Made by a program: the position numbers and the translations under genes. From JBHIBD01 sp046758865 (GTDB lineage: Bacteria > Planctomycetota > Brocadiia > Brocadiales > Bathyanammoxibiaceae), in assembly GCA_046758865.1 (NCBI GenBank), contig JBHIBD010000047.1:1-16694 (forward strand): a stretch of 16,694 bases of DNA, written 5' to 3'. Under the pieces are notes generated by a model. The model did not search any database, was not told the DNA's origin, and saw only the letters and a program-made list of their open reading frames with translations. Below, piece by piece: positions 12,176-16,694 of this stretch (its first letter is position 1; each line of letters starts with the position of its first letter).

Positions 12176-14974
12176 ATGGGAACAGAAAACAACTATATAT
12201 CTATCCGAGGTGCAAGGGTACACAATCTTAAAAATGTCAGCATAGACATACCCAGGGATAGGCTGGTTGTAATCACCGGTATAAGCGGTTCTGGTAAATC
12301 ATCCCTTGCCTTTGACACCATATTTGCCGAGGGCCAGAGACGCTACATAGAGTCCCTCTCCACCTATGCCCGCCAGTTCCTTGAGCAACTCCAGAAGCCG
12401 GACGTAGACCACATTGAAGGGTTGCCACCCACCGTAGCTATAGAGCAGCGAACAATAGCCACTAACCCCCGCTCCACAGTAGCTACAACAAGTGAGATAT
12501 ACGACTACCTCCGCCTCCTCTATGCAAGGACAGGCACTCCACACTGCCACCAGTGCGGGCAAGAGGTTACCCGCCAAAGCGCCGATGAGATCGTTGACAA
12601 GGTGATACAGATACCACCAGGCACCAGGATAATGTTGTTGGCCCCGGTAATAAAGGGCAAGAAAGGTGAGCACAGGGAGGTCTTCGAGGCCATTAGGAAG
12701 GAGGGATTTGTAAGGGCACGGATAGATGGTGTGCTATTAGACATAACGCAGCCAATAAAATTGAGCCGCTACAAGATCCATCACATAGAAGTGCTTGTAG
12801 ACCGCCTGGTGATAAAGGAGGAGATTAGCGACAGACTCTACGATTCTATCCAAACCTGCCTTGAAGTGGGAGAGGGCATGATGATTCTGTCGCAGGAGAA
12901 GAGGCGGGAGTGGCATGACACACTCTTTAGCCAGCGTTATGCCTGCAAGCAGTGTGGTATAGGTCTTGAAGAGTTGGCGCCCAGGTTATTCTCTTTTAAC
13001 AGCCCATACGGTGCCTGCCCCGCTTGCGAGGGACTCGGCTCAAAGATGGAATTCGACCCTGAGCTGATAGTATCTGACAAAAATCTTAGTTTAAGACAAG
13101 GGGCGATTCGGGCCTGGGAAGACTGGGGCACGAGGATGAACCGCCATTTTGCAAGCCTTTTGGGCGATTTCTCCAAAAAATTCTCCGCACCACTTGATGC
13201 CCCATTTAAGAAGCTGCCCAAGGGGGTAAGGGAAACCCTTCTCCATGGCACAAACGGGATAAGGAACAACTTTGACGGCGTCCTACCTACCCTCAGGGAA
13301 CTATACAGTAAAACAGAGAGGAAAAAGGTGAGGAGGCGACTTGAGTCTTACATGTCGGAACACCCATGTGAAGATTGTAATGGCGCAAGGCTCAGACCTG
13401 AGGCGCTGGCTGTAAAAATAGGGGAAAAGACAATTCGTGAGCTAACATCCATGCACATTGAAAAGGCCTTGAGATTTTTTCAACGCCTATCTTTCACTGG
13501 GGAAAAGGAGCTAATTGCCAGAGAAATACAGAAAGAGGTTATCGGTCGTTTACAGTTCATGGTAGAACTGGGGCTGGGATACCTAACCCTAGACCGCACC
13601 AGCACCACCCTCTCAGGTGGAGAGGCCCAGCGGCTGAGGCTCGCCTCCCAGGTTGGTTCAGGACTTGTGGGTGTGTGCTACGTGCTGGATGAGCCCACCA
13701 TAGGCCTTCATGCAAGGGACGGCGGGAGGCTTATCAAAACACTTAAATCACTGCGGGACCTGAGAAATACAGTAATTGTGGTGGAACATGATGAAAAAAC
13801 AATAAGAAGCGCAGACGACATAATAGACCTGGGCCCGGGTGCAGGTGATCGGGGAGGAAGAATAATATCACACGGAACACTGACGGATATCCTGGAGCAG
13901 AATGGTTCCCTGACAGCAAGTTATCTCAGACACGAACTAAAGATAAACCTTCCCCCAAGGCGCAGGAAGACAAAGCCAAAGAATGCCCTCGTAATAAAGG
14001 GTGCCAGGGAAAACAACCTGAAGTCGATAGATGTAAAGTTTCCCCTAGGGACTTTTTGCTGCGTCACCGGGGTCTCTGGTTCGGGCAAGAGTACCCTTGT
14101 TGACCAGATACTACACAGGGCACTGAGCAGGGCAATCTACAGGAGCAACCTTAAGCCAGGCGCTCACGACCGCATCGTTGGAACCGAAAAGATAGATAAA
14201 GTAATCGAGATAGACCAGTCACCCATTGGCCGCACACCACGCTCAAACCCCGCTACCTACACCAATGTCTTTACACATATAAGACAGGTCTTTGCCCAGA
14301 CCAAGGAGGCCAGGCTGAGGGGCTACGGCCCTGGCCGCTTTAGTTTCAATGTCAAGGACGGCAGGTGTCAGGGCTGTGAAGGCCAGGGTACAAAGAGGCT
14401 GGAGATGCACTTTTTGCCCAATACCTACGTTACCTGCGACCAGTGCAAGGGAAAGAGGTACAATAGAGAAACACTAGAAATAATCTATAAAGACAAAAAC
14501 ATTGCCGACATTCTGGCCCTGAGGGTAGATGAGGCCTATGAGTTCTTTAGAAATATCCCGAATATAGAGCGCATCCTCAGGACACTAAGGGATGTTGGCC
14601 TGGGATACATGACCCTGGGCCAGCCCTCTAACACACTTTCAGGGGGAGAGGCGCAGAGGGTGAAGCTATCCACAGAACTAGCCAAATACCCCACAGGAAG
14701 GACCCTCTACATACTTGATGAGCCCACTGTTGGCCTCCACTTCGCCGACATAGAGAATTTACTAAAGATATTAAACCGACTGGTTGATATGGGCAACACC
14801 GTGGTAGTCATAGAACACCACCTGGACGTGATAAAACAGGCCGATTATGTAATGGACCTTGGTCCGGAGGGTGGAGAGGCAGGTGGTGAGCTGGTAGCCG
14901 TAGGGACACCCGAGCAGGTGGCAAAAAACAGAAGGTCACACACCGGCCGCGCCCTGAAGAAATACCTTGCATAA
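12176..14974 (+). CDS. uvrA: Excinuclease ABC subunit UvrA
   Basis: This is the damage-sensing ATPase of nucleotide excision repair, 932 residues and full length; it loads UvrB at lesions. The first ABC module has Walker A GISGSGKSS (35-43) and signature LSGGEAQR (about 479). The second has GVSGSGKST (about 632) and LSGGEAQR (about 821). Zinc-module cysteines are present: CKQC with CPAC (about 257-283), and CQGC with CDQC (about 731-755, the DNA-binding finger). An extra CHQC pair occurs near 124, and CEDC lies near 398. The ATG at 12176 follows GGGAG at seven bases. The gene diverges from the groEL operon across 226 bases. Nothing is unusual about the protein. Confidence 0.98.
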   Translation: MGTENNYISIRGARVHNLKNVSIDIPRDRLVVITGISGSGKSSLAFDTIFAEGQRRYIESLSTYARQFLEQLQKPDVDHIEGLPPTVAIEQRTIATNPRSTVATTSEIYDYLRLLYARTGTPHCHQCGQEVTRQSADEIVDKVIQIPPGTRIMLLAPVIKGKKGEHREVFEAIRKEGFVRARIDGVLLDITQPIKLSRYKIHHIEVLVDRLVIKEEISDRLYDSIQTCLEVGEGMMILSQEKRREWHDTLFSQRYACKQCGIGLEELAPRLFSFNSPYGACPACEGLGSKMEFDPELIVSDKNLSLRQGAIRAWEDWGTRMNRHFASLLGDFSKKFSAPLDAPFKKLPKGVRETLLHGTNGIRNNFDGVLPTLRELYSKTERKKVRRRLESYMSEHPCEDCNGARLRPEALAVKIGEKTIRELTSMHIEKALRFFQRLSFTGEKELIAREIQKEVIGRLQFMVELGLGYLTLDRTSTTLSGGEAQRLRLASQVGSGLVGVCYVLDEPTIGLHARDGGRLIKTLKSLRDLRNTVIVVEHDEKTIRSADDIIDLGPGAGDRGGRIISHGTLTDILEQNGSLTASYLRHELKINLPPRRRKTKPKNALVIKGARENNLKSIDVKFPLGTFCCVTGVSGSGKSTLVDQILHRALSRAIYRSNLKPGAHDRIVGTEKIDKVIEIDQSPIGRTPRSNPATYTNVFTHIRQVFAQTKEARLRGYGPGRFSFNVKDGRCQGCEGQGTKRLEMHFLPNTYVTCDQCKGKRYNRETLEIIYKDKNIADILALRVDEAYEFFRNIPNIERILRTLRDVGLGYMTLGQPSNTLSGGEAQRVKLSTELAKYPTGRTLYILDEPTVGLHFADIENLLKILNRLVDMGNTVVVIEHHLDVIKQADYVMDLGPEGGEAGGELVAVGTPEQVAKNRRSHTGRALKKYLA

Positions 14975-15033
14975 ACATGTGGGCCTCGCTACATACAATT
15001 TATTCACATAGGACAGGGCCGGTGACCCAGGGC

Positions 15034-15049
15034 CGTGCCATAAGCAGAT
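15034..15049. repeat. CGTGCCATARGCAGAT repeat, copy 1
   Basis: These 16 bases match 16667-16682 at 15 of 16 positions (A in place of G at one site), in the same orientation. Both copies are intergenic. Confidence 0.5.
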
Positions 15050-15067
15050 TTGTCCACACAAAAATCC

Positions 15068-15128
15068 CTGTAGCGTCCGATCGTCATATTGAACGCCTTG
15101 CGTCTGGTGCGGAGACCAGACGCTACAG
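15068..15128. repeat. Nested inverted repeat with CTGTAGCGTC ends
   Basis: The outer arms CTGTAGCGTC (15068-15077) and GACGCTACAG (15119-15128) are perfect inverses bounding 61 bases. Inside lies a 9-bp hairpin, GCGTCTGGT/ACCAGACGC (15100-15108 and 15115-15123), which shares bases with the right outer arm. The two pairings are therefore mutually exclusive. The unit looks like a small non-coding mobile repeat, although no target-site duplication was found. Confidence 0.65.
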
Positions 15129-15140
15129 AAATTTCGTTAA

Positions 15141-15166
15141 ATCAACGACCATAAAGGTCGTTGTCT
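15141..15166. repeat. 26-base repeat identical to 291-316
   Basis: This stretch, which includes the CAACGACC-ATAAA-GGTCGTTG hairpin, is identical over 26 bases to 291-316, about 14.8 kb away. The following TCGTTGTCTACCATT is also found inverted at 253-267, so the two loci share more than the hairpin. Confidence 0.75.
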
Positions 15167-15175
15167 ACCATTGTT

Positions 15176-15206
15176 CCCCCTCCCTTGATGGGAGAGGGCT
15201 AGGGGG
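15176..15206. repeat. CCCCCTCCC hairpin repeat, third copy
   Basis: CCCCCT (15176-15181) pairs with AGGGGG (15201-15206), with an inner TCCC-TTGAT-GGGA stem. It follows the hairpin-plus-G-rich-flank plan of the unit at 8067 and lies in the same orientation. Confidence 0.6.
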
Positions 15207-15305
15207 AGGGGATAGGCATATGGTGCGTCAAGACATACCCGATGTGCTTAGCATTTTTAATTGTAGGGATGTGATTTATCGCACCCGTTCTACAAGGAGA
15301 CTAAG

Positions 15306-16127
15306 ATGAACCTCGACCTGAGCCAGAGCTTACGAGCCGTCTCCGTGCAGATCATGGAGGGTTGCAGGCAAATATACGCCAGGGTTGATTATAGGGTGGC
15401 CAGGGGAGAGCTTCGAGAATATATAACGAAAGAATTCATCAGAAAATATATACCAGACGTCTACGGCATCGAAAGGGGTTTCATAATAACATCCGAAGGC
15501 CTTTCGAGTCATGAACAGGACATCATCATCTACGACAGGACGAAGACCCCCCCGTTATTCCAACAGGGAAACTCACAGGCCATACCAGTCGAAGGTGTGT
15601 ACATCACCACTGAGGTACGCTCTACGCTAACGTTTGAGGACCTGGAAAGGAGTATAGAAGATATTGAAAAGATTAAGGAATTTAAAAAAACTGCCTATCT
15701 GAAACCCCCAACACCTATCTACAGAATACGAGAGTTCAGCGAGTTGAAGGACTATTTTAACATTGTATCTTACGTCCTTGCTTACGACTCACCGCACACG
15801 CTTCGAGAATTAACCGAGAAGCTGATGGAGCTTAATAAGAGCCGAGAGGTACTACCGCAACACCAGATAGACAGCATTTTTATCCTTAAAAAGGGGGTAA
15901 CCTTTAATTACAGGGAGGTAGAGGTTGGTGGCAAGATGCAATTCATGGTCCTGGAAGACACCCACCGGGCCTACGTAGATACAGAGGATGCCCTACAACT
16001 ACTTTACCTCGCCATAATGAGCCGCTTGGGCAGGGTCTGGATGCACGGGATTGACTTACGGAAATACATAAAGACACAGCTTGAACCCCACGTGCTGAAG
16101 TATCTGGAGAAAGACCAAGGCTCTTAA
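15306..16127 (+). CDS. DUF6602-like protein, possible degenerate PD-(D/E)XK nuclease fold
   Basis: The protein has 273 residues and no assigned function. It resembles the DUF6602 family: an N-terminal helix with Glu35 (GELREYI), then a glycine turn and SSHEQDIIIYD (67-77, Asp72), then GVYITTEVRSTL (97-108). The order Glu, Asp, Glu-x-Lys is the layout of PD-(D/E)XK nucleases. Here the last motif is Glu103-Val-Arg105, with Arg where Lys would be catalytic, so activity is doubtful. A C-terminal helical part (about 145-270) is of unknown role. The ATG at 15306 has a strong AAGGAG six bases upstream. It converges with the phosphoesterase gene, leaving 12 bases between stops. The nuclease reading is an inference from motif order. 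Confidence 0.68.
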   Translation: MNLDLSQSLRAVSVQIMEGCRQIYARVDYRVARGELREYITKEFIRKYIPDVYGIERGFIITSEGLSSHEQDIIIYDRTKTPPLFQQGNSQAIPVEGVYITTEVRSTLTFEDLERSIEDIEKIKEFKKTAYLKPPTPIYRIREFSELKDYFNIVSYVLAYDSPHTLRELTEKLMELNKSREVLPQHQIDSIFILKKGVTFNYREVEVGGKMQFMVLEDTHRAYVDTEDALQLLYLAIMSRLGRVWMHGIDLRKYIKTQLEPHVLKYLEKDQGS

Positions 16128-16139
16128 ACTTACCCCACA

Positions 16140-16616
16140 CTACTCCTTGGCCTTAAAGAACAGCCAATTCTTCTCACCAGGTATCTTGCCACTACGAATC
16201 TTTAGGAGAAAGTAGGTGCCCTGGAGCTTTTTACCATTAAGGGTAAATTTCAGCTCTCTGTCCTTCTTTTCCTCTACAAGTTTGAAGCCACCTGCGTCCC
16301 ATACCTCCACTGTACCGGCTCCATAGTGGCCCTCGGGGATAACGCCCTCAAAATCAATGTAATCCACGGGATGGTCTTCTGTCTGAACGGCCAGGCGCTT
16401 GATGCCTGGGTTTTTGGGTGGGCCTTTGGGGACTGCCCAGCTCCTAAGCACTCCCCCCATCTCCAGTCTCAGGTCCCAGTGTAGTCGTCTTGCGCGGTGT
16501 TCGTGTACAACAAATCTCTTCTTGCGGGTATTTCTAGGCCTTCCCCCGGGTTCTGGTGTCTGGGAAAAATCCCTCCGTTCTTTATACCCCTTTAAGGTGC
16601 CTTTACCGCCCTTCAC
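16140..16616 (-). CDS. Stand-alone LigD-type 3'-phosphoesterase
   Basis: This 158-residue protein matches the phosphoesterase domain of bacterial LigD, which trims 3'-phosphates and terminal ribonucleotides at DNA breaks before joining. Residues equivalent to the P. aeruginosa active site are visible: Arg15-Asp16 (RRDF), His40, His46, Asp48 and Arg50 (VHEHRARRLHWDLRLE), Lys64 (PKGP), Arg74, and Glu80-Asp-His82 (EDHP). The conserved FEGVIPEGHYGAGTVEVWD follows. No ligase or polymerase domain is attached. The start is a GTG (16614-16616), with a GGAG nine bases upstream. Single-domain forms occur in other bacteria and archaea. Whether a Ku or ligase gene lies nearby is not visible. Confidence 0.9.
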   Translation of the reverse strand: MKGGKGTLKGYKERRDFSQTPEPGGRPRNTRKKRFVVHEHRARRLHWDLRLEMGGVLRSWAVPKGPPKNPGIKRLAVQTEDHPVDYIDFEGVIPEGHYGAGTVEVWDAGGFKLVEEKKDRELKFTLNGKKLQGTYFLLKIRSGKIPGEKNWLFFKAKE

Positions 16617-16666
16617 TGGATTTCACTCCGTGCCTCAACACGTCGGAGTCATATGGTACCGTAGGT

Positions 16667-16682
16667 CGTGCCATAGGCAGAT
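16667..16682. repeat. CGTGCCATARGCAGAT repeat, copy 2
   Basis: This matches 15034-15049 at 15 of 16 bases. It runs straight into TCCGCCTCCGGCG at the window end, a partial member of the TCCGCC palindrome family. The 78 bases upstream of the phosphoesterase gene contain nothing else recognisable. Confidence 0.5.
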
Positions 16683-16694
16683 CCGCCTCCGGCG

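Larger units (their letters stand above)
14975..15305. other. Repeat-filled intergenic region after uvrA
   Basis: These 331 bases are almost entirely repeats. They hold a CGTGCCATARGCAGAT unit (15034), a nested inverted repeat (15068-15128), the 26-base repeat shared with 291 (15141-15166) and a pyrimidine/purine hairpin (15176-15206). A decayed GGTGCGT element lies at 15222. No terminator for uvrA is evident. A plus-strand open frame through 14977-15309 reads only these repeats and is rejected as a gene. Confidence 0.6.

Noticed and set aside
14977..15309. Plus-strand open frame of 110 codons after uvrA
   Set aside because: The whole frame runs through at least four intergenic repeats and overlaps the Shine-Dalgarno and start of the next gene, so it is not credible as a protein.

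Overview
The window looks like a chromosomal segment of a planctomycete, possibly of the Brocadiales (anammox) type. The grounds are a membrane protein with a planctomycete-style DAFDAMSRAYSY motif, a tandem groEL-groES-groEL cluster, and many short palindromic intergenic repeats. No rRNA or other phylogenetic marker is present, so the assignment is an inference from protein style and is only moderately secure. Most of the window is housekeeping DNA.

Layout. At 1-212 (+) is the C-terminal end of an MgtE-type magnesium transporter. From 6480 down to 381 a minus-strand run carries dnaJ, grpE, yacG, a polytopic membrane protein with a proline-rich tail, der (EngA) and a CbiX-like chelatase with an N-terminal export signal. 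A plus-strand SIR2-like gene (6801-7948) lies between the chaperone loci. It is visibly AT-richer than its neighbours, has a strong upstream promoter, and its reading frame breaks near the C-terminus at a T6G run. From 11949 down to 8295 lies groEL-groES-groEL, with a good promoter upstream and a strong rho-independent terminator downstream. uvrA (12176-14974, +) follows divergently. A DUF6602-like protein with a possible degenerate nuclease core (15306-16127, +) then converges on a stand-alone LigD-type 3'-phosphoesterase (16140-16616, -).

How the genes fit together. DnaJ and GrpE are co-chaperones of DnaK, but dnaK is not in the window. GroES sits between two non-identical GroELs, so one co-chaperonin probably serves both. 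UvrA and the phosphoesterase are DNA-repair proteins, Der acts in 50S ribosome assembly, and YacG resembles a gyrase-interacting zinc protein. The SIR2-like protein resembles NAD-depleting phage-defence effectors, and I found no partner gene beside it.

Intergenic DNA is rich in palindromes of several families. These include 26 identical bases at 291 and 15141, pyrimidine/purine hairpins at 8067, 8170 and 15176, and GTCCGCC palindromes at 4242 and 6699. No tRNA, rRNA, CRISPR array or transposase gene was recognised. I did not find a convincing new multi-gene system. The observations most worth checking are the frame break in the SIR2 gene, the exported chelatase and the diverged GroEL pair.
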